From Papio anubis (lineage: Eukaryota > Chordata > Mammalia > Primates > Cercopithecidae), in NCBI RefSeq assembly GCF_008728515.1, contig NC_044984.1:125917349-125981348 (forward strand): DNA of 64,000 nt. Direction: 5' to 3'. The notes below the pieces were generated by a model. That model had not been told where the DNA came from. It saw only the letters and a program-made list of their open reading frames with translations, and ran no database searches. How positions within the stretch are numbered: the stretch's first letter is position 1; every line of letters starts with the position of its first letter. Positions 35,040-47,278 of this stretch are shown here, piece after piece. A program made the translations under genes and the position numbers.

Positions 35040-35755
35040 GTCCTGCCATGGTTGAGAGAGGAGACTCGGGAGTCGGATGCATGGGTTAGAGGCACAAATC
35101 CAGGCTCAAGGACTGACTACCCATGTGAGCACTGTCTTAGTCCATTGTGTGTTGCTCTGAGAGAATACCTGAGGCTTCATAGTTTATAAAGAAAAGAGGT
35201 TTATTTGACTCACGATTCTGATGGCTGAAAAGTCCAGGTCTGGGCAGCTGCATTTGGTGAGGGTCCTAGACTACTTCAACTCATGGCAGAAAAGTGAAAG
35301 GGCAGCAGGTGTGTGCAAACAGATCACACAGCGGGGGAGGAAGCCAGAGAGGGAGACCCAGGAAGCCAGGCTTTTAAAGCATCCTCTCTCTCAGAAACAA
35401 GTCCATTCCTGGGAGAGCCAGAACTCACTCACTACCAAGAGAACAGCACCGAGCCATCCATGAGGGATCCATCCCGAAGATCCACACACCTCCCACCTCG
35501 CAACACCACACCCATGTCAACCTGAGTTTTGGTGGGGACAAGAGAACCACATCCAAACCGTAGCAACCATGGACCCATTACTCAACTCCCCTTTGCTTTC
35601 ATCTGCCAAGTGTGGAAAATTTGTACTGTCAGTACTTACGTAAGTGCTTACACAAGAGAGCTGCTGTGAAGGGTAAAGTAACATCCTCAGGCAGGCTGGA
35701 GCCGTGCTCCCTTCATAGTAAGTGCTTGGTGAGTGTTAAGTACAGTTTTATTACT
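35040..35755 (+). mobile_element. MIR SINE, split by a MaLR LTR
   Basis: The left half (35040-35130) matches the MIR head and centre: atggttgagagaggagactc, then ggcacaaatccaggctcaag. The right half (35567-35755) resumes with cattactcaactcccctttg, tgctgtgaagggtaaagtaa and atagtaagtgcttggtgag. The two halves join in consensus order across the LTR. Confidence 0.7.
35133..35565 (-). mobile_element. MaLR LTR (MST/MLT-type), antisense, inside a MIR
   Basis: Plus-strand order: tgtcttagtccattgtgtg (35133), agtttataaagaaaagagg, cagaactcactcactacc, gccatccatgagggatcc, ggtggggacaagagaacc, then catccaaaccgtagca ending at 35565. No clean 5-bp target duplication was found, consistent with age. There is no internal sequence, so this is a solo LTR. 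Confidence 0.75.
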
Positions 35756-35870
35756 GGTGAGGAGTTTTCTAGTAAATACATAGAGGTAGAATTGTTGAGC
35801 AAAAATATAGGTCGGCCACTTCTTTGTCCTTGGTCAGGTCACGATCTCCTGTAACTCTTTAACAAAACAT

Positions 35871-38800
35871 AGTCAGTGATTTACATGCTTCTCCTTTAAT
35901 CTCAGACTTAGTTTTTAAAACTAAGTGGTTGCCGTCTTTGTGTTTCATCTCAGGGCTGTAAAACTATCCCAGCCTGCGTGCAGGAAGGGGTAAGGGCCCT
36001 TAAACGAAGGTGGAGTGAGTGATGTCCGTTCTCTTGCTGTTTCACTGCCACGGCAAGAGAGATGGGAAGGGGCAGGCAGACGAGGAAAATATTTGGAAGG
36101 AGATCTGACGACATGTATCAGTGTGGGAGTGAGAGGGGGAGAACCAGCGCTAACTCTCGCGTTACAGACGTGAGAAACTCAGCGTCACTGAGCCTGCAGG
36201 AGGCCGTGGGGAGCGTGGTAGAGGGGATATAGGTAGGGTTCGTTCTGGGTAAATGTGAGAGGCAGTACAGGGTGGCGGACAAAGCTGCAGACTCCGTATC
36301 AGAGAATTAAGCGAGACAACCCCGGCAGTGGACTAAGTACACAGCAAGCGCTCAGTAATGCCATCACGATGAATGTCAGACGTGCCAGGGTCATTCAGGT
36401 GTCCACCAGAGACATGACCGCAGGCTCCAGGGTGGAGACGTAGAAGCTTGAGATCTCCGTAGTGATCGCGGTGGAGGTGGGAACGGATCGGGCTCCGCAA
36501 GCCGTCCTGCTGGCTGGATCTGCTGGCTGCTTTAACGAAGGCTCCCTGGAGCCATGCAACACCTGCTCATGTGTGTGTCACCCGTGGCCGTCCTCACTCT
36601 ACCACGGCAAAGCTGAGTGACTGCAACAGAGACAGTAAGGCCACAAAGGCTCCAGTCCCTAGTGCCCATCCCTTCCCAGGAAGCCCTTGCCAACCGCTGG
36701 ATTCTGTTCCTGAACAGGAGCACGCAGAGGAGGGGTCGGCACAGGGCCCCAGGGGTGTCCCAAGAGATGGAGGAGACAAGTCAGGAAAAGGGAGAGTTTC
36801 CTTAAGAGAAGGGACAGCCCACCCCTGCCGCGTTCCTTGCGGTTGCTTTTCTCTTTGCCCGACAACCAGATTTCTCTGCAACCTAATCTTTGAGGCAGAC
36901 AAAACCCCCAGCCCCTAAGGTGATGTCTCTTCTGCCTCAGAGGAGATGCTCAGTGTGAGCATCTTGGAGTGTCCTGGAATCTTCTCCTCCACGGTCAAAT
37001 GCCCAGGAAAGGGCTGGGGTTCGGCTGGCTCCTGTCAGGTGGACCTAGTCAACTGTCCCTAACAGGCGGGGTCTCACTGCAGGCACTCGGCAGCCGGCCC
37101 ACCCTGGGTGTCTGTAGTCCCATGTCTTCAAGACACCCTTTCAGTGGTTACCCCCCAAACCGTGCCAGTGGGAGCCCTTTATTCTGGGAGCCTGATGCAG
37201 TGAGGAGGTGCGTTCATCACTGCGATTCCACAAGGCATGCCAGGCCTCTATGCAACTGTCCGTTGGAAACTCCAGATTCCAGCTGCAGACAGGGTCGCAG
37301 AGCGTCCCCCGCCCACACACACAGCCTGACAGGTGACATCAGCTCAGCGGGGACACGGAGCTTTCACGTGGCGCTTTAGTTCAGGCCAGCATGACGTGCT
37401 TAACTCTGCTACCTACTGAGCCCGAGTTCCCCCAGGAACCCCACGTCTGAGATCCTCGTGACCACAGGGTGGTGACCAACTGCCTCCCTGGACAGCCTCC
37501 CCTGCTGTGGGCGGCTCAGGGCTGCCCCACCAGGATGCCCCCATGAGCCCCCTGTTCTCTCAGGGTCTGCCGCGGCTGCCCCATTCCTGATTGTAGTCTT
37601 CTCTTTTTGAGACAACAGAGCACAAATTCTGTTTCAGAGGCAACCATGAGGCGTGCGACATGGCTGCAAATGGGGTTTGTTTCTTGGATTTTTCTCTCCA
37701 GTGTCTCGTCTGATCTCAGCACCGCTCATCAGAACTCAGGGCATTTCTTGCTGATTGAGTGAGAACTGACACAGAGCCCTGAATTCTCCTGGAGGCTGCT
37801 CATTGGAAAGTCTGCTCCAGTTCACTGCAGATGTATAAAGCCTCACACCAGACTGCATCTCAGGACGCACCGTTCTGCTCTGTTCTATTTTGTCCTGTTC
37901 TATTTCCCCCGAAGATTGAGTGCAGAGGTTCCTGAGGCAAAACTCCTGTGGACCCACCATGAAGCTGGTCTTGAAAGATGCTGCACCGGACGACTCATCC
38001 ACTCACTAGAGACTCACTTTGGCAAAGAAGGGCTAGGGCGTCACTGGAAGAACCCACAGCCAGGCATGAAAGGACATCAGCCAGGCAGGGCACCACATTC
38101 AGCACAAACGCTGCGTGTTCCCATGGAAACAACACAAAACCTGACCGAGGAAATGAATGCCGAATGTAAACTATTTGTTTAATTTTAATGGGAGTCAATT
38201 CTAAGCAGTGTATTCCCAGTGCTATTTGAAATTTTCATAGGGTAACAGTAAATGCCTCTAATCTCTTTTTATTTTTAATTGGATTTTCCAGTGGACTGAT
38301 TCCCTGTGAATAAAGGGAGAGAAACACAAAGCAATGTAAACAAAGCCAAAGGCATGAGCAACTCCAGGGCAAACCGAGGCAGAGTCCCCGCATATCTGTG
38401 ATCCTGGGTGCAGGAGAGCCGGCCGCCGACTCGCCCCCGTCACACCAGCTTCCTCAGCGTCCCCAGCCAGCTGTCCCTAGCCCTGGCCCTCACCACACCT
38501 GTCAGCCTGTGCCATCCTCAGTTTCGGGGCTTGCTGTGGCCACTGCTGGGCTTGGGGAAGGGCAGTGGTAGGTGGGAGGGGTGGGATGCTCTTCTCCAGT
38601 ACCAGCGGAGTTGTTTCCTGCCCAGCGGTGTTCACTGTGAAAATCTACCCAGGCGCACGCTCACGATCCGTAAATTGAACTTCAATAAAAAGGTAAAATG
38701 TAGGTCACTCCCTGAGCTGAGAAGGAAGCTCTCATTTATGAGGGGGACTGTGATGGACCACGCCCCGTTTATGAGCTGCTCACCCCGGACAGAACTTGTG

Positions 38801-38877
38801 TCCAACTCGGGGCCTCCAGGGCCCAGTGAGCCGCTCTGAACTCCGAACGTGAGACAAAGCTACCGAGAATTCTAACA
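35871..38877. other. Unique sequence, no gene recognised
   Basis: About 3 kb with no recognisable repeat or exon. An AT-richer stretch at 38140-38340 is repeat-free and could be noncoding conserved sequence. Overlapping frames (for example 36594-36902 minus, 36969-37379 plus) show no domain. Confidence 0.35.
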
Positions 38878-39025
38878 GCTCCTCTCCTCTCCCTCTCCCT
38901 CCCTCTATTTTCTCTCCCTCCCCCCACCCATTTCTCCCTCTCCCTTCATTTCTGTCTCTCACTCTCCCTTCCCTCTTCACCCTCCCTCTCCCCCTCCACT
39001 TCTCCCTCTCCCTCCATTTCTGAGG
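38878..39025. repeat. CT-rich polypyrimidine tract
   Basis: Nearly pure C/T on the plus strand for about 145 bases (ctcctctcctctccctctcc and variants), broken by a few ttcatttc/cac words. Mirror-like segments could form triplex (H-DNA). The Arg/Glu/Gly-rich minus-strand frame across it is a repeat translation. Confidence 0.88.
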
Positions 39026-41950
39026 GACATGGCCTGGGCACTGGCACACGCCATGGTGAGCCCCAAGGGAGGACACAGGCTCCCTGCCACTCTCCTCAGG
39101 GGTCACTGAGCATGTGGGGAATAAATGAGGGGACTTGGAGCCTGACAATGGTAGTCTCAGGCCCTGCTCTCAAAGCCTGGTCCACACCCAGCAGCCTCCG
39201 CCGAGGGCCTGGGCAGGCCACAAAACGGGAGCCTTGAGCCCCTGAATAGGTCTGTGCGTTCCGGGGCAAGGTGCTTATGTGGCCGGGAGAAGACCTGGCT
39301 CCGGGGCAGAGAACTGTTCTCAGGGCTCTCCGGAGTCACCGCTGCTAACAGTTAGCCTGATGGGCAGCGAGGCCCACGGGGAGCGAGGCTCCCAGTGGGG
39401 AGAGGGGCCTGTCCCCTGTCTGCCTGTTTCGGGGTGCCAGGGTCCCAGCATGGTGGCCATGGCCGGGCAGGGAAGCTGAGGTGGAGTCACACAAGAGTGA
39501 CAGAGAGGAGACCCAAATCTCCTGCCTTAGCTGGGAAGCAGCCTCTCCACCTGCTGCCTGGACCCCTGAGGCCGGAGGGGCAGGACTCACAGGACAGAGG
39601 GGAACGGAGGCCTCAACCCTGCAGGTGCAACCTAGTGGTTTTCAGGGCTCAGGGGAGGCAGCGGACAGAGTCTCTTGTTCTTCCTAACTGCAGCTGGACC
39701 CTGCTGTGACCCCTCCCTATACCCCTGCCATCCACCCTCCTGAAAGATAAACGGCCTGGAGCATTTCACCCGCAGACATGAAAGACCCAGGGGAAGAGCT
39801 CGGGCCTCCCTGCTCCCTTGGTCAAGCAGCCCAGAGGTTCCCAGCGCAGGGAAGGCTGTAGAGCAAAGGTCACTGGGTGGTATCCGGCGACCAGGGAAAA
39901 TCAGTGCCCACCCTTAAGCAGGACCCTGCCAGCCTGTGTAGCTGACCCCTCAAGGAGGGTGCATTGGATGGCAGGTTTGAGGGAGATTTGCTTGGGTCCA
40001 GGCTGGGGGGTTCTGCCTGACCCCCCAAGGCCAGACTGTCCTGTGAGTGGGCTGGTGCCAGCCCGGCGTCGGCCTCCGTACCCACCTCCCAGTAGGAGGG
40101 CCTTGGCGCAGGCCACACCTTGCACCTCGGTTACTCAAGGCACAACCCAAACAGGCAGGGATTCCCCTATCTGCAGGCTGTGAGCTCTGCATCTCCAGGG
40201 AAACCGCCCAGCCTCTGCCAGCAGCAAGGAGGAAAAGCTCAGGGCCATAAAGGATCTCAAGCCCTGCAGCCCCTGGCGCCGCTGAGCCACCTCCCCAGAG
40301 CACGGTGCCCTCTCTGATTCCTGCTCCCTCCTGGGGGTGACCCTGCCCCGTCTAGGGTCGGGGGCCCCATCCGAAGGCAGCCTCTCCTCACTGCCAGTAA
40401 AGCTCTTTGTGGGGGCCACGCCCACCACCCTGGGTCCTGTCTTTTTCTTGATTGGCCTGGAAATCCCCTAACTTGTCTCACTACGAGAAGCTTCCAGCCC
40501 AGACATCTGATCAGCGTGGGCCACACCCGGCTTCCAATTCACAGGAAGTGAAAGCTTCAGTCCTAGTCACTGACTTGGCAGCCGCTGACCAGACAGGACT
40601 CGGGAGCGTTTTCGGGCACCCAACCGCACCCAGGGATGGGGCAGGCTCTGGTCCTGTCATTTTCCCACCCCAGGAATGGGAGGGAGCTCTGAACCTCAGC
40701 CCTTCCCCACCTGGCTCCCCAGGTGGAGGTCTGAGTCTGGCCTCAGAACCCCTCAAATCCGAGAACCCCTCTCCAACAAAGGGCGGTGCTGGGGTCCAGC
40801 CCTGACCACAGCACTCCGTGGCCCTTCCTGTCCCCTGAAGCTGCCTGCCCAGCCAGAGGGCCCCGCCTGCACTGGGACCACCCTGCTCACCTCCCTGGGC
40901 CACCCCAAGCCACCCTACTGCCTGGAGCCACCTGAAACCCTAGACCCCAGGGCTTGGTCCGTGTTTCCCAGGGTGGCCGCTTCTCCAGAGAGAATTTGGC
41001 TTTTCTGCCAGCCCTGCCGCCCTCTGCTACACCATTGTGGGTGCTGCAGGGAGAGACCCCCACCCTCCTTTTCTCTGTGGGAGGCTGACTGGGCTCACCG
41101 GCTCAGCAGGGACTCCTGGACATCCTCCGGGCCTGGAAGGGACTGGCACGCAGGGAGGGGCCCTGCCATGAGTGCAGGGTCCTCCACTCTGGGCTGCTAA
41201 TAATTAAAGGATGACGGGACTCCGGGACTCACTTCCACTCTGCAGCCCAGACAGCCGGGCTGGGGCCAGGGAACAGGAATTGAACAGAGGCTGCCCGGGG
41301 TATTCTCGTGATTAGGGCCCAGCAATAACCTTTGTGATGTACGAGAGTGAGATTACATTTCAGTTATCCAGGGCCACGGGGCCACGGGGCCACTGCACAC
41401 CAGCCACTGAAAGCCTTGTTTCTGCCAATCCTGCGGTCCCCCTCCCTGCTCCCACCATGCTCCTGCCCCTGACCCACTGCCCCCAGGCTCAATCCTGCCT
41501 ACAGCATTTCCGGATTGTTGCGTGAATGCCTGTTGCCCGTCACTGGGTACCCAGACAAACGTCCCCTCCTGGGGAGGCCCCCATCCTCTGTCTAAAGTAG
41601 CCCCTTCCCTGCCAGTCCTCCCCCCACCCATGGAGCCACAGCCCTGAGCATCGAGAAACCTGGAAGTAAGCCCTCACTCTCCCTCTTCCCTCCTCGTCCA
41701 AGCCTGACAGAAGCTAGAGGCTGTGGGAGCCCAGGGATGCTGGCTGTGGAGGTCAGCTATAGAGGTCAGGTCAGAGCAGGGCAGAAAGGAGACATGTGGG
41801 GAGGAGATGGGGTGAACTCTGCACCCCTCCCTCATCCTGCATCCAGCCTGTATTCCCTTCCCTGGCTCCCTAGGCCTCTGAGCAAACGGCTCCATGAAAT
41901 TGCATTTGACAAGTGGGTGTGCTCCCTTCCTGGGGGGCCTCTTCAGGGCC
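39026..41950. other. GC-rich unique sequence, no gene recognised
   Basis: Dense overlapping frames on both strands (for example 40511-40903 minus, 40676-41200 plus) reflect GC content. No domain, promoter or convincing exon is visible. A short AT-rich patch with ctaataattaaagg lies at 41197. Confidence 0.35.
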
Positions 41951-41954
41951 CTTT

Positions 41955-42245
41955 ATTTATTATTTATTTTTATTTTTTAGAGACAGGATATCACTCTGTC
42001 ACCCAGCCTGGTGTGCAGTGGCATGATCTTGGCCACAGGCCCAGGTGATCCTCCCATTTCTCAGTCTCCCAAATAGCTGGGATCACAGGCATGCACCACC
42101 ACTCCTGGTTAATTTTTGTATTTTTCTGTAGAGACAGGGTTTTGCCATGTTGCCCAGGCTAGTCTTAAACTTCTGGGCTGAAGTGTTCCACTTGCTTCAG
42201 CCTCTCACCGTGCTGAGATTACAGGCATCAGGCACTTTGCAAGCT
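41955..42245 (-). mobile_element. AluJ, antisense
   Basis: A T-rich start (tttattatttatttttattt) is followed by agagacaggatatcactctg, aatagctgggatcacaggc, a gtagagacagggttttgcc word and a degenerate Alu head (attacaggcatcaggcac). It is strongly diverged. A segment of the right arm near 42030 is deleted (gatcttggccacaggccc). Confidence 0.85.
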
Positions 42246-43339
42246 CCATGGCCCTTTAACCCAGAGTGTGCTTATCCTTGACCTGCACACACCTGCTAGG
42301 GGCACGGACGGTGTCTGATCTTTACTTACAAGCAGGTCCTGAGCTAAGTCCATGCAGGGCATCTCCTACCCCACACTCCACAGCCCACAGCCTTGGAGCC
42401 CCAACCCGCCATGGAGAGTAGCCGTCCCTGTCCCCCAGTGTTTGTTGTTTGCTGACCCCACCAGGCAGCAGCTGCTGAGTGGGTGCTGCTCCCTCCACAC
42501 CCCTAGTGAGCCCAGTGGCTGGGCCCACCTCAGGTGATGGTGTCCCCAGGAGTAGCCAGATGTCCTCCACCAGCACCGTGTCCATATTGAGCTGGGCGGG
42601 GAGGTGGGAGCACAGACACAGCCCAACAGGTGCAATGGGGGCAGGTGGGGATGGGGACTCCTGTCTTCCCACAGGCTCCTGGGGGCTCCGCCACGGCTTC
42701 ACACGGTCCACACCTCCCAACCCCTGCCCCTCCCTGAGGGAGCCTGAGGACCTGGGCACCGTAGTTTGTGCACAGCATTGAGAGACCCCAGCCCTCCCGG
42801 GAGCCTCTGCATCTTGCTGGCGAAGTCACCTGCATGGGCAAGAAGAGGCACAGAGTCCCTTGCTCAGCTGGGGCTGCCTGGAGAGCCAGGGGGTGGTGCA
42901 GATAGAAGCTTCTGGAGAGCAGGAGTGGGCAGGCTGCCCTTCCTGCACTGGGGGCAGCACCTGGCCCAGCCCAAGAGACCTGCAGAGGCCGGCAGCTGGG
43001 CCTGGGTGCCTGGAACTCAACAGACCGCAAGAACTCGCAGGTCCGGGTGTGGTGTGGCTCCTGTGACAGCCACAGGCATGAGTGTGCATGGAGAGGGAGC
43101 GGAGGGCAGGCACTCTGCAAACTGTGAAGTGCGGCGCACCCCGGCAGGTGGTGGGAGCACCTTTGCCACCCTCACCTGCTTCTGCTCCTTGTGGGGTGAG
43201 AGGCGGCCGCTCCTTTCTCCAGAGCCTCCTGCAGACCCTGATAGGTCCAGGCCACCTGCACTGGAGGCTCTGGGAGCATCTGAGGCCGTCTTGGACGTAG
43301 AACCTGCAAAAGACTGAGCCTCCCTCCTCCCCCGCCTTT
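42246..43339. other. GC-rich unique sequence, no gene recognised
   Basis: Overlapping frames of up to 196 codons occur (42530-43120 minus, 42766-43317 plus) without recognisable similarity. I see no repeat here. Confidence 0.35.
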
Positions 43340-43665
43340 CATTAGAAAATCCTAACAGCCACATATTTCATTTGAGAAATAAATATTCATTAAAATCATA
43401 TAATATGGATTTATGACTGCATTTGAGGGGAAATTAAAGGAATAAATAACCTGTAAGTCTTTGAATTTGTTGTCCTTAGGCGGAAATGTCTCCAGCTTGC
43501 TTTCCAAGCTTATTCAAATGAACTTGACTCACTTGTTAGGAAATATGCTTAATTTCTACAGTTCTAGAATCCTTTTTTAGTTTAAATTTTTATGTAAAAC
43601 ACATGGGTTTAATGTTCTGTTGAAAGTTCAGTAAACTCAAGGCAAATAACATTCTTAAGCAACTT
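43340..43665. other. AT-rich, repeat-free island in GC-rich surroundings
   Basis: The composition switches sharply: cattagaaaatcctaacag at the left, then taaaatcatataatatgg, aaataacctgtaagtc, ttattcaaatgaacttgac and a tttttatgtaaaacac word. I recognise no repeat family. Isolated AT-rich non-repetitive islands in GC-rich noncoding DNA are often conserved regulatory sequence, but that is inference only. Confidence 0.4.
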
Positions 43666-45784
43666 TCAAACGATTCCGCAAAGCTCCGACATAAATGACC
43701 ACATCTGACCCCGCAGAACCTGCCCCTCCCCGCTCTGAAGGAGTCCATGGGGACCCTGTGTGGTCAGAGCTTGAGTGGGGGTTGCTGCGAGTTTGCACCC
43801 TTGGAGCACTGGGGAGTTTCACTAAAGTACCAGGAAGAGGTTCTCTGAGCTGAATCCTGGGTTCCCATGGGGTCAGAGCGGCCGCCCTGGAGGGGGCTCT
43901 TGTCTGCAAATTGCAAGTGCAGCCCCCAAGCCCCCGACCTTAGGCAGAGGCTCCTAAAGGGCAGCACCAGGCGGGAGGTGGGGGTGGGTGAGAAATGGCT
44001 TTCTCTCCCCTAGGAGAGCTCACTCCTGGGCATCAAGCTCATGTGCCCCTGGAGCGTTTCCAGGATCAGGCGCCTGAAGAGCACTGAGCCTCGTGTCAGA
44101 CAGAGCCCGCTCCCCACCCTGACGGAACTGACCCCCGGCGGGGGAAAGCCTGGCCAGGCCCACAGAGCCCAGGCACCCCCGTCCGCCAACTCATGCGTGT
44201 CTGGAGACCTTGGGGTCTCGCCCACACCCCACCGGCTGCAGTGCCCACCCATATCCTCCTGTTACCCGCAGGGATGTGGCCTCTGAGGGACCCCCTCCTC
44301 TGAGGCTCCCCCCGAGTGGAAGCCCTGCGTGAAGCTGCTCCTGCTGGACCCCTCCCCACCCCGCTGCTGGAGACGCCTCTGAGCGGCCGGGAGGGCCCGT
44401 GTTTGGGAGGAAGTGAGTGCTTGTTGGCCCAGTGCAGCCCAACCTGGCAGAGCGGTTGACATGAGGCTCCTGAGTGGGAAGCAGCAATGGGGGCCTGACG
44501 TCTGCCCAGGAGCACACACCTGAGGCCAGGGCTGCTCGTAAATTGAGTTAGGCTTTGAAACAGGCTCTCTGCCAGCTGCTCAGGCAGGGGAGGGAATCGG
44601 TCAGCTAGTCCTTGGCGGGAAGACCCCTCGTGACCTGTGACGCTGTGGGCTGGGGGACAGAGGAGTCAGCACTGTGTCCTCCCCGGCACCGCCATGGTGC
44701 AGTGCTCGTTTTCTCAGGCTGCGTGGCCCAGGCCCCAGGGTGGGGCTCCTTGTCTCCTAGCCCGGGGATGGGGGAGGAGAAGGGGGGCAGTGTCCTCTCC
44801 CTCATATTCAGTGTGTCCACAAAGGCCAGGTGAGAACTCGCTACATGCCTGGAGCTGCTCTGGGTTCTAGGGCCCTGGTGGAGAATTGGGGATCCAAGAC
44901 CCCTGCCCTCCCAGAGCTCCTACCTGCACTGAGAGGGTCCAGGGCCAGCCTCAGGCCTAGGGCTCACGGACGCCCAGAATCAGGACCCTCAGGCCTGAGA
45001 GGGACAGCAGAGACGAGAGGGTCCTCAGGCCCAGCAGACTCAGACTCACCAGGGAGACCTGGGAGGTGAAACGCTGCATGGATGCCATTTTCTATCAGGC
45101 AGCTTCGGGGATTTCTGGTTGGGACCACCCTCTCCAAGAGGATGGAGCTTCCTGGGCATGGATCAGTCATCTTACCTCTGCTTGAACCTTCCCAGTGACA
45201 GGGAGCTCGCCACCTCCAGGGGACAGTGAGAAAGCCCTTCCTTTCCCTGCCGCAGGTCAGCCCAGCCCTGCAGACCTTACTGCCCGCTCCTCTGCTCCCC
45301 TTGCCCAGGGCAAACTTTCCTGAATCTCTTCTCCAGCTGACACCTCCCCACCAGGCTGTTCCTGCCTCTGAAGTCCCCTCTGGCCAGAGCGAGTGCCCAG
45401 TCAGTGCCAGCAGCTCCAGCTGCTGCCTCACCTGCCTCCCCGCTTTAGCCTCAGGGCTGAGCAAACCCCCTGGGCCCGCTTAAATCAGGTGCCAGGCAAC
45501 CATTTGGGCAGCTCAGACGGGAGCCATTAGAGGTGAAAGGAGGCTCTGCCAAATGTTGTTAGACTTTTGCATGCTAATCAGCTGTAATTGTTAGATCCAC
45601 ATTTCTAATGCAAAGAGAGAACAGAATTCTCACCCTGAAGCCTGGAGTCTGCTGCTCCCTAAGGCAGAGCGCCCACTGGGGCTGGGGTTCAGGAAGCCAA
45701 TGCTTTACTATTCCAACTGCAGGGTGTGCTCTGAGGCAGGAGGCCTGCTTGGCATTCTGGAAACCTCTGAGCTTCTCTATAAAG
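43666..45784. other. GC-rich unique sequence, no gene recognised
   Basis: Open frames without domains occur on both strands. A compact AT-richer stretch at 45530-45620 (gcatgctaatcagctgtaat) contains octamer/homeodomain-like words and is repeat-free; it could be a regulatory element. Confidence 0.35.
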
Positions 45785-47278
45785 GAGCTCCATGCCTTTT
45801 CCTGATGTCCCAACTCCTCCTGCAAATTGAAGCTGGCAGTTACAGCAGCGTGAGCAGAGGCAAATGTTTCTGCATGACTCAGGACTGGTGTCCTGAGTCC
45901 CGGGCTGAGCTGGAGGTGACCCCACAGCAGAGCAGAGGCAACACTGGTGAAACCGAGTCCCAGCCAGGCTGAGGTGACCCTGAAGCAGAGTAGCAGAGGC
46001 AGCACTGTTCAAGAGTCCCCAGGCTGAGCCTGAAAGGTGACCCCTGCAGCAGTGGGGTGAGGCAACACTGGTGCTAGTCCTGGAGTCCCCGGCTGAACCA
46101 GAGGTGAGACCAGAGCAGGACGCTGAGTGGGGCTCCGGGGAGGCCACACACACTCAGGGCTGAATGTCTCTGGTGCCGCCACCTGGTGACGGAGCAGGTA
46201 CAGGCAAGGATGACATAAGCTTCCAGCCCGCAGTGGGTCTGAGTTCATGGGGTGGGGGCAGTGCTAAGGACAGAGCTATGGGGGAACAGAGGCGGCTCTG
46301 ACCGCCGACATGCAGGAGCTGACCCTAATCCCATTCCTGCAGACAGGCAGGCTGTCCCTTCTGCTGCCAGGCAGAGAGGACACAGCTCGAAGAAAGAGCA
46401 GAGAGCCCACCAGCCTCCTCCCAGGGCCCCAGACCAGGCCTGCCCCCACCTGCCAGTCGCTGGGCCCAGATCCCAAGGGGCAGCTCATGATCCCACCTGT
46501 GTGGGGGTCCTCAAGGCCAGGCTGTGGGAAGGCTGGGCGAGCTCCATGCCTCTTTCCTGATGTCCCAACTCCTCCTCCTGCAATTGAAGCTGGCAGTTAC
46601 AGTAGCAGAGCAGAGGCAACAAGCCCTGCATGACTCAGGACTGGTGTCCTGAGTCCCGGGCTGAGCTGGAGGTGACCCCACAGCAGAGCAGAGGCAACAC
46701 TGGTGTCCTGGAGTCCCAGCCAGGGCTGGAGGTGACCCTGAAGCAGAGTAGAGGCAGCACTGGTGTTCAAGAGTCCCCAGGCTGAGCTGGAGGTGACCCT
46801 GCAGCAGGGCAGAGGCAACACTGGTGTCCTGGAGTCCCCGGGCTGAACCAGAGGTGACCCTCAGAGCAGGACGCTGAGGCTCCGGGGAGGCCACGACCAC
46901 ACTCAGGGCTGAATGTCTCCGGTGCCGCTCACCTGGTGACGGGAGCAGGTACAAGCAAGGATGACATAGCTTCTGCCCGCAGTGGGCTCTGAGTTCATGG
47001 GGTGGGGGCAGTGCTAAGGACAGGAGCTGTGGGAACAGAGGCGGCCTCCTGACCGCCGATGCAGGAGCTGACCCTAATCCCATTCCTGCAGACATAGGCA
47101 GGTCCCTTCCCATAGGCAGAGGACACAGCCTGAAGAAAGAGCAGAGAGCCCACCAGCCTCCCTCACAGGGCCCCAGACCAGGCCTGCCCCACCTGCCAGT
47201 CGTTGGGCTCAGACCCCTAAGGGGCAGCTCATGGGATCCCCACCAGGGGGTCCTCAAGGCCAGGCTGTGGGAAGAAGC
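45785..47278. repeat. 754-bp near-tandem duplication with many indels; contains a 60-bp VNTR
   Basis: A segment beginning gagctccatgcc occurs at 45785 and again at 46539, a 754-bp offset. The copies stay alignable to about 47278, ending in aaggccaggctgtgggaag. Each copy includes a 60-bp minisatellite; gagtccc starts at 46651, 46711, 46771 and 46832 in copy 2, but at 45895, 45955, 46013 and 46083 in copy 1. Small insertions and deletions separate the copies every few tens of bases, while substitutions are few. That error spectrum resembles uncorrected long-read sequence more than evolutionary divergence, so one copy may be a false duplication. Confidence 0.85.

Larger units (their letters stand above)
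34870..35870 (-). mobile_element. Old L1M fragment, antisense, split by a MIR
   Basis: The left part (34870-35035) has aatatttcatggtgtaatta and the word catgaataatcctaaaaatg; the right part (35755-35870) has aatacatagaggtagaattg. In the reverse complement of an L1M these segments are close neighbours, so I read them as one element opened by the MIR between them. Confidence 0.5.

Noticed and set aside
42530..43120. 196-codon minus-strand open frame
   Set aside because: GC-driven; a 183-codon frame is open on the opposite strand and neither shows a recognisable domain.
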